From: Desulfotignum sp.
GTDB taxonomy: Bacteria > Desulfobacterota > Desulfobacteria > Desulfobacterales > Desulfobacteraceae
Length of the DNA stretch: 64,000 nt
Direction of reading: 5' to 3'
Assembly (NCBI GenBank): GCA_011390335.1
Contig: JAABSO010000013.1
Coordinates: 1-64,000, forward strand
Under the pieces are notes generated by a model. The model searched no databases, had not been told where the DNA came from, and was given only the letters and a program-made list of their open reading frames with translations. Shown here piece by piece: positions 18,530 to 26,827 of the stretch; the first letter of the stretch is position 1; every line of letters begins with the position of its first letter. The position numbers and the translations under genes are program-made.

Positions 18530-18699
18530 ACTTCATCCTAATCGTTTTATATGAAAGAACCGGACAACCAACTGAATCCTTTCATGATTTGCTTTGCTCA
18601 CCAGAGCATGGCCGGTACTGAACAAAAAAACCAACGCCGGATTCCTGCCCGGCAGCCAATAGGCCGTCCTCTTCAGCACTATATCTATTTTATAGCGAC

Positions 18700-18726
18700 A
18701 TTATATCCTTTGTCAGATTTTTTCAA
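18700..18726 (-). promoter_or_regulatory. Candidate promoter for the DUF2080-GNAT pair
   Basis: On the minus strand TTGAAA (18726-18721) and a perfect TATAAT (18705-18700) are separated by 15 nt, about 170 nt upstream of the DUF2080 start. The -10 box is strong but the spacing is short. Confidence 0.35.
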
Positions 18727-18751
18727 CTCCTAACTAGGGGGTGGCGCCCGG

Positions 18752-18792
18752 AAAAAACACAGGCAGGGCTGTCTTGAAATGACCGCCCTGCC
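18752..18792 (-). terminator. Rho-independent terminator of the oxidoreductase operon
   Basis: On the minus strand GGCAGGGC (18792-18785) pairs perfectly with GCCCTGCC (18769-18762), followed by TGTG and T6 at 18757-18752. It sits 33 nt past the stop of the NrfD-like gene and closes the seven-gene operon. Confidence 0.8.
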
Positions 18793-18824
18793 CGGTAACC
18801 ATGTTGCAATATTATGTTACATTA

Positions 18825-19730
18825 TCAAATCAAGGGGTTGTACACAGCACTTTTCATAATCAGATACCGGATGGCAAGGTCCCCTGCGCATACAGACGCC
18901 AGGCGCAGAAAAATTAAAAACCCGTTGGTGTCACCCCCCCACATGATCAGCGTAAAAACCAGGGGCACCAGGATGGCCAGCACCCCCACGCCGATATAGG
19001 TAATCTGTTTGAGATCGCCTTCCAGCATTCTTTGGATGGAGGCTTTGGCAGCCCCGCTTGAGTGCCAGGTCCCCCATGCATACAGCAGCATGCAAAGAAA
19101 ATAGGCCAGAAAAAAGGTTGCGGCCCAGACCTCCATGCCCGAGGCAGCCGCTGCATTGCCGGATATGGCAAACATCAACTGGAGCAGCTGGTGGCCCACC
19201 CAGATGCCGGATATGATGGACAGCGGCAGCACTATGGTGGAATTCCATGCCGGCAGGGCCCGGACCACGTTCATGGTGGCAAATCCGTGGGAAATGATCA
19301 GCAGGCACAAAATCCCCATGATAAAGTTAAATACCATGTTGAATCCCCCGGGGGTGATGATCTGCAAAAACCCCAGGACGGCAAAGACGCCGATGATCCA
19401 GATGCCCCGGGACAGCTCCGAGGTGTTGGGCTTCATGATCATGCGCCAGGCCCGTTTGGGGTTGCCCAGATACAGCATGTGAATCAGGCCCCCCAGCACC
19501 AGGGTGATGAGCCAGCCCAGCACAATCCCGGGCCGGAAACTGTAAAACAGGGACATGAAATACAGGCCGGCCCCGATCTCGGAAAAAAAGAAAGCCAGCC
19601 ACAGGAAAATGCCTTTGTCATCGATCCACTGCCGCTGCCGGGTGGGGCTGATCATCCATTCATAGGGCTTGATCCCGGAGCCGTCAGACGGAAACATGGT
19701 TTCAACTAAGTCTTGGTGTTTATCGTTCAT
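18825..19730 (-). CDS. NrfD/PsrC-like membrane anchor subunit
   Basis: The 301-residue protein has about eight hydrophobic segments and the look of NrfD/PsrC/DmsC anchors, which link a molybdopterin oxidoreductase to the quinone pool. Visible are the loop LGNPKRAWRMIMKPNTSELSRG near residues 88-110 (a conserved NrfD feature) and a run of membrane helices either side. It starts with GGAGG 8 nt upstream and lies 17 nt after the catalytic-subunit gene. With the two upstream genes it forms a three-subunit complex. The direction of electron flow (quinone reduction or oxidation) is not given by the sequence. Confidence 0.88.
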   Translation of the reverse strand: MNDKHQDLVETMFPSDGSGIKPYEWMISPTRQRQWIDDKGIFLWLAFFFSEIGAGLYFMSLFYSFRPGIVLGWLITLVLGGLIHMLYLGNPKRAWRMIMKPNTSELSRGIWIIGVFAVLGFLQIITPGGFNMVFNFIMGILCLLIISHGFATMNVVRALPAWNSTIVLPLSIISGIWVGHQLLQLMFAISGNAAAASGMEVWAATFFLAYFLCMLLYAWGTWHSSGAAKASIQRMLEGDLKQITYIGVGVLAILVPLVFTLIMWGGDTNGFLIFLRLASVCAGDLAIRYLIMKSAVYNPLI

Positions 19731-19747
19731 GGTGTCACCCTCCTGTT

Positions 19748-22363
19748 TTAGGCTTTATATATCTTGACGGCAACCGCGGTTTCCATGTTTCCGGCAACCG
19801 GGTCAAAATATTTGAGTTTGGACGGCAGAAGCTTGCAGAAATTGGAGCCTTTGCCCTTGGCAACGGGCCGGCCATCCGCCCACAGCCCCCCCTGACCGGC
19901 AATACCGATCACTTTGGGGCTCTGGGCTTCCATGGTCTTGACAATCCCTTTTTCCTTGACCCCGAATTTGTTTTCGATCCAGATGATATCCCCGTCTTTG
20001 AAGCCTTTTTCCTTTGCCATGGTAGTGTTCAAGGTGATGGTGAAGGTATAGGGACACATCTGGGAGACTTCATCCACGTAAGGGTTCTGGAAGGTGGTGT
20101 TATTGGTGTGCAGGATATCCCTGTAAGAAAAAGCCAGAAGGTCAAACTCATTGTCCAGGTCCTTGTGGGATTCCGGCCAGAACCAGGACGGCAGCGGCGT
20201 ATACTGATCCATATCCATTTCAAGCTTTTTATAATCAAAACCGGTTTCTTCAAATATCTTTTCCATATTCCGTCTGTCATGGATCAGATATTCCATGTAT
20301 ACCGGGCATCTGGAATCGATGTTCCACCGCCAGTACACATCTTCAATGGGTTTGTGCCAGGTGGCATATCCCTGTTTTTCGATCTTTTCCTTGTCATCGC
20401 CATACACCCATTTCAACACCCGTTCACCGATCTGCTTCCAGTCCAGGACCTCACCCGGTTTGATTTGCAGTTCCGGGTCTTTAATGCCGTAATAGTCGTT
20501 GAGTTTGGCGTTGAATTTATCCAGCACGCCGACCCGGTTGGCCACATCAATATAGACATCCATAAAAAATCTGGATTCACCGATGGGTTTGGCTACGGGC
20601 TGCTGCAGGTGCACATACCAGTCTTCAAAGGAGGGGGAACCGGAAAAGAAAAACGCGTCAATTTCAGACGACCAGCAATCTTTTTCCAGATAGGAAACAT
20701 CCGGCAGAATCAGATCCCCGATGGCCTGATCGGTTTCATTCACCCACAGATCCATCTGCACCACAAAGCAGTCCTTGAAGTTTTTGACCGCCACATCCCA
20801 GTCAGAGTTGCTGATCACAAAGTTGGCGGAAATACCGAAAATCATTTCCGGTTTGGATGTCATACCAAGTTTTTCATGAATGTAATCCACCTCGTTCACA
20901 TAAGGGATATGGGACAAAGTGCAGTGGGTCCATACATCCACACACCCCATGTTGGTAGCCGGGTAACTCGGGGCATGGACCGGCCAGGGATCATGGGAGT
21001 AAAAAACCGAGGGCACAATCACCCCGTCCGTGCCCACAGTGCAGGTCTGTTCATAATGACCGCCCGGATAGGCCCGGCGAATGGCCGGCCACCCCAAAGT
21101 ACCGCCGGGCACATCTTCGGCCCCTACCAACTGGGCCATCAGGTCAATGGCCGCCACCTGGTGGATTCCGTTGGTATGGCCCTGGGACCCTCTGAAGGTA
21201 ACAGAAGATACCGGCCGGTAGGGAAAGGTTTTGCCTTCAATAGTGATTGTGGAACCGATCTGGGCGTTATCCACCCAGCCCTTGGCCACTTCCAGAATCT
21301 TGGCCGCCGGCACGGTGGATATGTCAGCAGCCCATTCCACGGTAAACTGTTTCAGGTGTTCCTTGAACGGCACAAAGCAGGGCCGGACCGTCTCACCGTT
21401 GTATTCATATTCGCCATCCAGGGCCAGATCTTCCCATGCGGCCGACGTGTCGTCATATTCTTTGACCTTGCCGTCTTTGGTATCATACACCAGCGGTTTA
21501 TCGCTTTTTTCATGGCGCATGTAGGTCCCGTCATCTTTGATCAGGTAGACGAAATTGGTCTTTGCCTTGAGGTACAGTTCATCCATTTCCCCCCGGATGT
21601 TCACGATATAGTTGGCAATGGCAAGCCCCACTGCCGCATCCGTACCCGGTAAAATGGCCAGCCATTCCGTGGCTTTACCCCCGGCAAAATTGCCCATGGG
21701 ATCAAAAACAATTTCCTTGATGCCCCGGCGGATAGCATCTGCCCTGAGCCTGGCATTGGTCATGGCAGAGTGTCCGGAACCCGTGCCTTTGCTGGAGCCC
21801 CATTTCAATACATATTTGGTGTACCGCCAGTCCGGTGCGATGGACCAGGCCCCGTGAATCAGTCCTCCCAGCATGTGGCAGGCATTTCCGCAGTGCAGGC
21901 TGCCACCTCCGATGATGAAGTTTCCGTTGTTTTTCACCCCATATGCCTGGGCATAAAAATAGGGATGGTTGTGGGGGCCGTCTGACGCCCGCATGGTCTG
22001 GTTGGTAAAAAGGATCTTGTTGGGATCATCTTCCATGATTTTTTTCATCTTGGTGGCAATCATATCCAATGCCTCATCCCATTCAATCTCTTTCCATTTG
22101 GGATCCACCCCGATCCCTTTTTCCGGATTGGTGCGCAGCAATGGTTTTTTAATACGGTTGGGGTCGTGGTAATACATGAGCCCTGCCGCACCTTTGCCGC
22201 ACAGGCCGGAACCGGTCCCGCCCATGGTGGACTCCTTGATGCCCTCGATCTTTACCGGCACGCCGTTCACCACCCGTACCTTTGCACCACAGCCGCAATA
22301 GCATACGCCACAGGTGGTATTTACCCATTTGTCTTCCCAAATTTCATCTGTTTTATAGGTCAT
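19748..22363 (-). CDS. Molybdopterin oxidoreductase catalytic subunit (DMSO reductase family)
   Basis: This 871-residue subunit binds an N-terminal [4Fe-4S] cluster through C18-x2-C21-x3-C25-x29-C55 and a bis-pyranopterin Mo or W cofactor. The likely metal-ligand region is GGGSLHCGNACHMLGG near residues 150-165. There is no twin-arginine signal, so the active site faces the cytoplasm, unlike polysulfide, thiosulfate or arsenate respiratory reductases. The size, the FeS and NrfD partners, and the linked 2-oxoacid oxidoreductase all fit PadB of phenylacetyl-CoA:acceptor oxidoreductase, which oxidises phenylacetyl-CoA to phenylglyoxylate. That assignment is inference from context; another CoA-ester or aldehyde dehydrogenase role is possible. 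Confidence 0.85.
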   Translation of the reverse strand: MTYKTDEIWEDKWVNTTCGVCYCGCGAKVRVVNGVPVKIEGIKESTMGGTGSGLCGKGAAGLMYYHDPNRIKKPLLRTNPEKGIGVDPKWKEIEWDEALDMIATKMKKIMEDDPNKILFTNQTMRASDGPHNHPYFYAQAYGVKNNGNFIIGGGSLHCGNACHMLGGLIHGAWSIAPDWRYTKYVLKWGSSKGTGSGHSAMTNARLRADAIRRGIKEIVFDPMGNFAGGKATEWLAILPGTDAAVGLAIANYIVNIRGEMDELYLKAKTNFVYLIKDDGTYMRHEKSDKPLVYDTKDGKVKEYDDTSAAWEDLALDGEYEYNGETVRPCFVPFKEHLKQFTVEWAADISTVPAAKILEVAKGWVDNAQIGSTITIEGKTFPYRPVSSVTFRGSQGHTNGIHQVAAIDLMAQLVGAEDVPGGTLGWPAIRRAYPGGHYEQTCTVGTDGVIVPSVFYSHDPWPVHAPSYPATNMGCVDVWTHCTLSHIPYVNEVDYIHEKLGMTSKPEMIFGISANFVISNSDWDVAVKNFKDCFVVQMDLWVNETDQAIGDLILPDVSYLEKDCWSSEIDAFFFSGSPSFEDWYVHLQQPVAKPIGESRFFMDVYIDVANRVGVLDKFNAKLNDYYGIKDPELQIKPGEVLDWKQIGERVLKWVYGDDKEKIEKQGYATWHKPIEDVYWRWNIDSRCPVYMEYLIHDRRNMEKIFEETGFDYKKLEMDMDQYTPLPSWFWPESHKDLDNEFDLLAFSYRDILHTNNTTFQNPYVDEVSQMCPYTFTITLNTTMAKEKGFKDGDIIWIENKFGVKEKGIVKTMEAQSPKVIGIAGQGGLWADGRPVAKGKGSNFCKLLPSKLKYFDPVAGNMETAVAVKIYKA

Positions 22364-22375
22364 AACGCCTCCTGT

Positions 22376-23032
22376 TTAATCAATATAATAAACGGCTGGT
22401 TCCGTGCCGAATTCTTTTCTGAGCTGTTTGCCTTTTTTCTCCATGATCAGCCGGTTGATCTCGCTGTTGGGATCATCCAGGTCACCGAAGATACGTGCCC
22501 CTACCGGGCAGATATTGACACAGGCAGGAGAAGCATCTTCATCTTTTCCCGGGGTCAGGCCTTTTTTCATACCGTCTTCCAGCCGTTCCGAGCAGAAATT
22601 ACACTTGATCACGGTGCCCAGTTTAAAGGGGTATAGTTTTTCCCCGATAATTTCCATCTCGGTTTTGCCCTGGCCGGGAAAATATTCCCGGGTTTTCACA
22701 TTTTCATCATAATAGGTTCTCTGCTGGTAGGGGCAGGAAACCATACAGGCCCGGCAGCCCACACATTTTTCATCATCAATGGCCACAATCCCGTCTTCCC
22801 TGACATAGGTGGCACCAGTGGGACACGCTTCCACACAGGCGGCATCGGAACAGTGGTTGCACAGGACCGGATAGATCAGTTTGGAAGAGGTGGGAAATTT
22901 GCCGCTTTCTCCGATCAGGACCCGGTTAAAGAAAACACCGGGGGGCAGAAAATGCTCTTCCTTGCATGCAATAGTGCATCCCCAGCAGGCAATACACCGC
23001 TTTACGTCGATTACCATTCCCCATCTAGGCAT
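22376..23032 (-). CDS. Four-cluster iron-sulfur electron-transfer subunit
   Basis: The 218-residue protein is a DmsB/PhsB/NrfC-type ferredoxin subunit. Cysteine sets start with C13-x2-C16-x2-C19-x3-C23, then CNHCSDAACVEACP, CVGCRACMVSCP and a split set CNFC...CVNICP, giving four [4Fe-4S] clusters. It carries electrons between the molybdopterin subunit and the membrane anchor. No Tat signal is present, consistent with a cytoplasmic complex. It lies 12 nt upstream of the catalytic-subunit gene. Confidence 0.92.
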   Translation of the reverse strand: MPRWGMVIDVKRCIACWGCTIACKEEHFLPPGVFFNRVLIGESGKFPTSSKLIYPVLCNHCSDAACVEACPTGATYVREDGIVAIDDEKCVGCRACMVSCPYQQRTYYDENVKTREYFPGQGKTEMEIIGEKLYPFKLGTVIKCNFCSERLEDGMKKGLTPGKDEDASPACVNICPVGARIFGDLDDPNSEINRLIMEKKGKQLRKEFGTEPAVYYID

Positions 23033-23090
23033 AACAGCTCCTTCTTAAATCTAAAATACGTTATCCTTATATTGACCCTGGTACAATGCC

Positions 23091-23642
23091 CTAGAGATCA
23101 AACATCTGCACTTCTTGAAATCCTCTTTGTGCACAGATTTCATTGGCTGCCAGTTTTTTGCCGGAAAAATAATCCGCCAGTGCTTCCAGTACCGGGCCAA
23201 TATCCAGCAGACCGGACATTTTTGCAAACGCCCCCACCACCACGGTATTGGGGATCGGCAGCCCGATTTCCGCCATGGCAATGCCGTTGGCATCCACCAC
23301 TGCCAGTTTTCTCAAATTTTCATGGCGGACATCGTCGGTATTTTTTTTGTCGTTGAGCAGCATCATGCCCCCGGGCAGCAGTCCGTCAAACACATTGGCC
23401 GCTTTTTTCTGGGACGGGTCCAGCACCACCAAAATGTTGGGGTTGTAAATCTGGGTCTTTTCCCGCACCGGCTTGTCTGAAAACCGGCCGAATGCCGTCA
23501 CCGGTGCCCCGCGGCGCTCAAATCCGAACATGGGAAAACTGGCCCCGTACTGCCCGGTCCTGGCAAATGCATTGGCCAGAATCTTGGAGGTGGTCACCAC
23601 CCCCTGGCCCCCTCTGCCATGGAATCTGACTTCACTCATCAT
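23091..23642 (-). CDS. 2-oxoacid:ferredoxin oxidoreductase, gamma subunit
   Basis: The 183-residue protein starts MMSEVRFHGRGGQGVVT, the signature of the gamma (domain III) subunit of pyruvate/2-oxoisovalerate-type ferredoxin oxidoreductases. The ATG at 23642 overlaps the TGA of the beta-subunit gene, with GGAG 7 nt upstream. The Gly-rich RGGQGV loop is the family's CoA-contacting domain feature. It completes the gamma-delta-alpha-beta set, here in order delta, alpha, beta, gamma. A 58-nt gap separates it from the FeS subunit gene of the Mo enzyme. Confidence 0.9.
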   Translation of the reverse strand: MMSEVRFHGRGGQGVVTTSKILANAFARTGQYGASFPMFGFERRGAPVTAFGRFSDKPVREKTQIYNPNILVVLDPSQKKAANVFDGLLPGGMMLLNDKKNTDDVRHENLRKLAVVDANGIAMAEIGLPIPNTVVVGAFAKMSGLLDIGPVLEALADYFSGKKLAANEICAQRGFQEVQMFDL

Positions 23643-24613
23643 GATGTTTCTCCTTGGTCTTTTACAGATACCGGCAGCTGACATTCCGCTTCCAGAACAC
23701 TCAAACCGCCCAGCAGGCAATATTCATAATCCACATCATCCTGAAGGATGACATGGTCCGCTTCGGTCATGTGATTGAATTTTTTCATCAATTTTGTATA
23801 GGTATTCACGGGTTTGGGTTTTTTAACGGTTTTGGTCATACGGATCCTGCCGTTTTCCGCTTCCCACAATGGGAAATAATTGGTTTTCACCGCCTGCCGG
23901 CAAATTTCAATGGTATCGGCCGGATCAGCACCCCACCCGGTGGGACAGGGGGCAAACACATGGAGAAAGCAGAATCCCCTCTCCTTGGCTTCCTTGGCCT
24001 TGAGGAGCTTTTTGGCCAGATCATCCAGGTCGCTGAGGGTGGCGGTGGCGGTATAGGGAATCTTGTTCATGGCCATTTTAAGCCCCAGGTTCATGCGCCG
24101 CAGGTTTTTACCCCTGGAAACCGTACCGTAAGGCGTGGTGGTGGTGGTGGCCCCGAACGGGGTGGTACCGCTTTTCTGGATACCAGTGTTCATATACCCT
24201 TCATTGTCATAGCAGATATAGATAAAGGGTTCATTACGTTCCGCCGCCCCGGACAGGTTCCCAAAACCGATATCATTGGCAGTGCCGTCTCCATTGAAAC
24301 ACACCACCGTGTTGTCGATCCCGGCCTTGCGGTAATACCGCACAAGACCTGTGGCATTGGCGGCCGCCCCGGTCATGAGGGTGCCGAAATAAGAAAGGGT
24401 ATGCCAGGACTGGTTGTTCTGACCCAGTAAAACCGGTGCGGAACAAGAAGGGGTGCCGGTGATAACGATATCGTTTCCCAGAACCCGGGGAATAAAGCGC
24501 AGCAGCAATTCCAGGCCACAGCCCGGGCAGAATGCCACCCCTTTTGAAAACGGATCATCATGCTTGAGATAATCCAGTACTTTGGTCAGTCGGGCTTGTT
24601 TTTTTTCCGCCAT
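23639..24613 (-). CDS. 2-oxoacid:ferredoxin oxidoreductase, beta subunit (TPP-binding)
   Basis: The 324-residue subunit binds thiamine pyrophosphate through GDGTANDIGFGNLSG (Mg-TPP motif) followed by NEGYMNTG. The N-terminal AFCPGCGLE Cys pair and a later Cys pair are the sort that hold an iron-sulfur cluster in this family. The start at ATG 24613 (MAEKKQARL) is 1 nt past the alpha stop and preceded by a G-rich ribosome site. The enzyme decarboxylates a 2-oxoacid to an acyl-CoA and reduces ferredoxin. Phenylglyoxylate is a candidate substrate from context; pyruvate or branched-chain oxoacids cannot be excluded. Confidence 0.9.
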   Translation of the reverse strand: MAEKKQARLTKVLDYLKHDDPFSKGVAFCPGCGLELLLRFIPRVLGNDIVITGTPSCSAPVLLGQNNQSWHTLSYFGTLMTGAAANATGLVRYYRKAGIDNTVVCFNGDGTANDIGFGNLSGAAERNEPFIYICYDNEGYMNTGIQKSGTTPFGATTTTTPYGTVSRGKNLRRMNLGLKMAMNKIPYTATATLSDLDDLAKKLLKAKEAKERGFCFLHVFAPCPTGWGADPADTIEICRQAVKTNYFPLWEAENGRIRMTKTVKKPKPVNTYTKLMKKFNHMTEADHVILQDDVDYEYCLLGGLSVLEAECQLPVSVKDQGETS

Positions 24614-24614
24614 T

Positions 24615-25841
24615 TTATTTTCCCCCCTTTGTATTGGCATCCGGATAAGACACCCAGGTGACCTCGGGCACATCTTTGCCGTCTGCCAGATCCCGGGTCA
24701 TTTGGATCATCTTTTCCACATTGGTTTTGGTGATATCGGTGTTGGCGATGCCGTCAATAAAGCTGACCAGCTTCGCCCCGTCCATCCGGGTTTCAAAGGC
24801 TTTGAGTTCCGTATAAATGGGACCGCCGTCAAACCCGAATGCAAGGCTCCTGTCCACCACGCCAATGGCTTTTTTCCCCTTGAGGGCCGCTGTCAGGGCC
24901 TGGTGGGGAAAAGGACGGTACATGCGGATTTTCACAAGACCGATGCGTTCTCCTTTTTCCCGCTGCTCATCGATCACCGCCTTGATGGTGCCGCACATGG
25001 AACCGGAACCCAGCAGAACGATATCTGCATCATCGGTGCGGTATTCTTCCACCTGCCCGCCATAGGACCGTCCGAAAATGTCGGCAAATTCCTGGTCGAT
25101 TTCTTCAAATTTGGCCTTGGACCGTTCCATGGCGGTCACATGTTTGTGCCGCAGCTCCATGTATCCTCCCAGAATGCCGTGGGAACCCACCCCCAGTTTT
25201 TCACCGGGATGGAGCACCGTACGTTTGGGCTGGGTTTTGAGCACCGACAAAAACTGATCCACGGTTTCCTGCTCCGGAATATCCACGCCTTCGGACAGAT
25301 AGGACAAAAAGAACCCGTCATAGTGGACCATGACCGGCAGCTGGATATCATAATCCTCGGCCAGGCGGTATGCCTGGAGCACCAGGTCCAGTACCTCCTG
25401 GCAGTCTTCGGCGATCAGAAAGATCCAGCCTGCATCCCGGGTGGAGATCATGTCCTGCTGTCCTGATGACACCGCAATAATGCCCGGAGTTTCCCTGTTC
25501 ACATTGACCATGACAACGGGGGCCCTTGCACCGGCCACGGCCAGCACCGCGTCATACATGAACACCAGGCCCCAGGAAGAGGATGCGGTAAACACCCGGC
25601 CGCCGGCCAGGGAGGCCGCCATCACCGCGTTCATGGCTGAGTTTTCCCCTTCCACGGTGATCAGTTCGCAGTCCATTTCTCCGGATGCATGAAAGGTGGA
25701 AATCTGTTCAATTACTTCAGTCTGGGGGGTGATGGGATAGGCAGCCACCACATCAGGCCGGGCCAGTTTGGCAGCAATGGCAGCGGCAGCATTTCCGGTA
25801 ATTACCTTGATCCGTGATTGTGTTGTGGTGGTGGTATTCAT
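24615..25841 (-). CDS. 2-oxoacid:ferredoxin oxidoreductase, alpha subunit
   Basis: The 408-residue alpha subunit has the domain I motif AAYPITPQTEV and the segment ENSAMNAVMAASLAGGRVF, both characteristic of PorA/PadG-type proteins that shape the 2-oxoacid site. The ATG at 25841 overlaps the ferredoxin TGA by 4 nt and has GGGGAG 8 nt upstream. Length matches the separate-subunit class rather than the fused 1200-residue pyruvate enzyme. Confidence 0.9.
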   Translation of the reverse strand: MNTTTTTQSRIKVITGNAAAAIAAKLARPDVVAAYPITPQTEVIEQISTFHASGEMDCELITVEGENSAMNAVMAASLAGGRVFTASSSWGLVFMYDAVLAVAGARAPVVMVNVNRETPGIIAVSSGQQDMISTRDAGWIFLIAEDCQEVLDLVLQAYRLAEDYDIQLPVMVHYDGFFLSYLSEGVDIPEQETVDQFLSVLKTQPKRTVLHPGEKLGVGSHGILGGYMELRHKHVTAMERSKAKFEEIDQEFADIFGRSYGGQVEEYRTDDADIVLLGSGSMCGTIKAVIDEQREKGERIGLVKIRMYRPFPHQALTAALKGKKAIGVVDRSLAFGFDGGPIYTELKAFETRMDGAKLVSFIDGIANTDITKTNVEKMIQMTRDLADGKDVPEVTWVSYPDANTKGGK

Positions 25842-26125
25842 GATACAAACTCCCCTTCTGAAATCATGGTGATGGCACCCTTGGGACATTCTTTTGCACA
25901 GATGCCGCAGCCCTTGCAGAAATCCAGATCAGCTTCAAAATGGGTGTCCCCTTTCATTTCCACCACCTGAATCGGGCAGTAAATGGCACAGAGTCCGCAG
26001 AAAATGCATTTGTCTTTGTCCACCACCGGCCGTCTGGTCCGCCAGTCACCGGTGTCTGTGCACATCAAAGGATCGCCCGCATCCGACCATGGCCCTTCAT
26101 GTTTAAAATAGTGATTTGATGACAT
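25838..26125 (-). CDS. 2-oxoacid:ferredoxin oxidoreductase, delta (ferredoxin) subunit
   Basis: The 95-residue subunit holds two [4Fe-4S] motifs, CIFCGLCAIYCP and CKGCGICAKECP, after an N-terminal segment ending WRTRRPVVDKDKC, typical of PorD-like subunits. ATG 26125 was chosen because GGGGGAGGG lies just upstream; a longer frame to 26230 covers the promoter. It is the first gene of the seven-gene operon. Confidence 0.9.
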   Translation of the reverse strand: MSSNHYFKHEGPWSDAGDPLMCTDTGDWRTRRPVVDKDKCIFCGLCAIYCPIQVVEMKGDTHFEADLDFCKGCGICAKECPKGAITMISEGEFVS

Positions 26126-26196
26126 AAATCCCTCCCCCTTTTTACGAATAAAATGACCCTGAAAATGCTGCTTTATCGTATCTATTTCATAGCCAT

Positions 26197-26226
26197 AAAA
26201 TAGCGGTAGTTCGATTGCATTGTCAA
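26197..26226 (-). promoter_or_regulatory. Candidate promoter of the seven-gene operon
   Basis: On the minus strand a perfect TTGACA (26226-26221) and TATTTT (26202-26197) are spaced 18 nt, 72 nt upstream of the delta-subunit start codon. Confidence 0.55.
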
Positions 26227-26311
26227 GCAAAAAATTTTAACCCCATTAAAAATTTCTCTGAATAAATAGTAACAAATGGTACTTACCCCATCAGACAGGC
26301 ATTTCATATAT

Positions 26312-26341
26312 TTTATATAGTTGACCTATCAACTATATAAA
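26312..26341. promoter_or_regulatory. Long palindrome, probable operator
   Basis: TTATATAGTTGA and TCAACTATATAA (plus one more T-A pair) flank a CCTA spacer, a perfect inverted repeat with 13-bp arms. It lies about 85 nt upstream of the -35 box of the operon promoter on the minus strand and is the strongest palindrome in the gap. A dimeric regulator site is the simplest reading; no regulator gene is adjacent. Confidence 0.5.
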
Positions 26342-26827
26342 GCCACCAGTATTTTCTTTGTTTCTGTCCTCCGGAAATATCCTGATGGGATACAAAGACC
26401 GCCTGATTGCAAACACAGGCAACATGGAACAGCATATGCCCAAAACATTTGTGGCGTTTTTTGCCGGGTTTGCCAACCAGATCATGAAAATCTGTTTGAC
26501 CCATATACAGATTGATCCCGCCCCCATACGATACCTCAAACAAAATATTTGCCATAAGCATGCCAGGTTTTCGATTGCTGTGTGCAGCACTCTGTCCCAA
26601 GCCCTTCCCCTGGTGGTGTCCTAACAAATATTCAGATGGCAACACCAGACTTGTCTGCTGTTTTTTCCTGTGATATAATTTATTGAACTGTGACAAGATC
26701 AGGATATCCATGCCACAATCATATGAGAGAAATTGACATGGGCCCGTTTAAACAACTGAACTACCGAATCATCAGCCGTGTAAACGTGAATCTGTAACAG
26801 TATCAGAAGTAACTTAAGGAAGACGTC

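Larger units (their letters stand above)
26126..26827. other. Regulatory gap with an unresolved ORF-like stretch
   Basis: This 700-nt gap lies between the divergent delta-subunit and DUF748 genes. It holds the operon promoter, a 13-bp-arm palindrome at 26312-26341 and, between 26313 and 26711 on the minus strand, an open frame of 132 codons. That frame contains sensible-looking protein in the middle (GMLMANILFEVSYGGG, VGKPGKKRHKC) but no clear start signal. The frame runs into the palindrome. I do not recognise it; it may be a decayed gene or chance. Confidence 0.4.

Noticed and set aside
20108..21652. 514-codon plus-strand open frame opposite the Mo catalytic subunit
   Set aside because: Antisense shadow of a clear molybdopterin oxidoreductase in GC-rich sequence; its translation is rich in His/Gly/Phe with no domain pattern.
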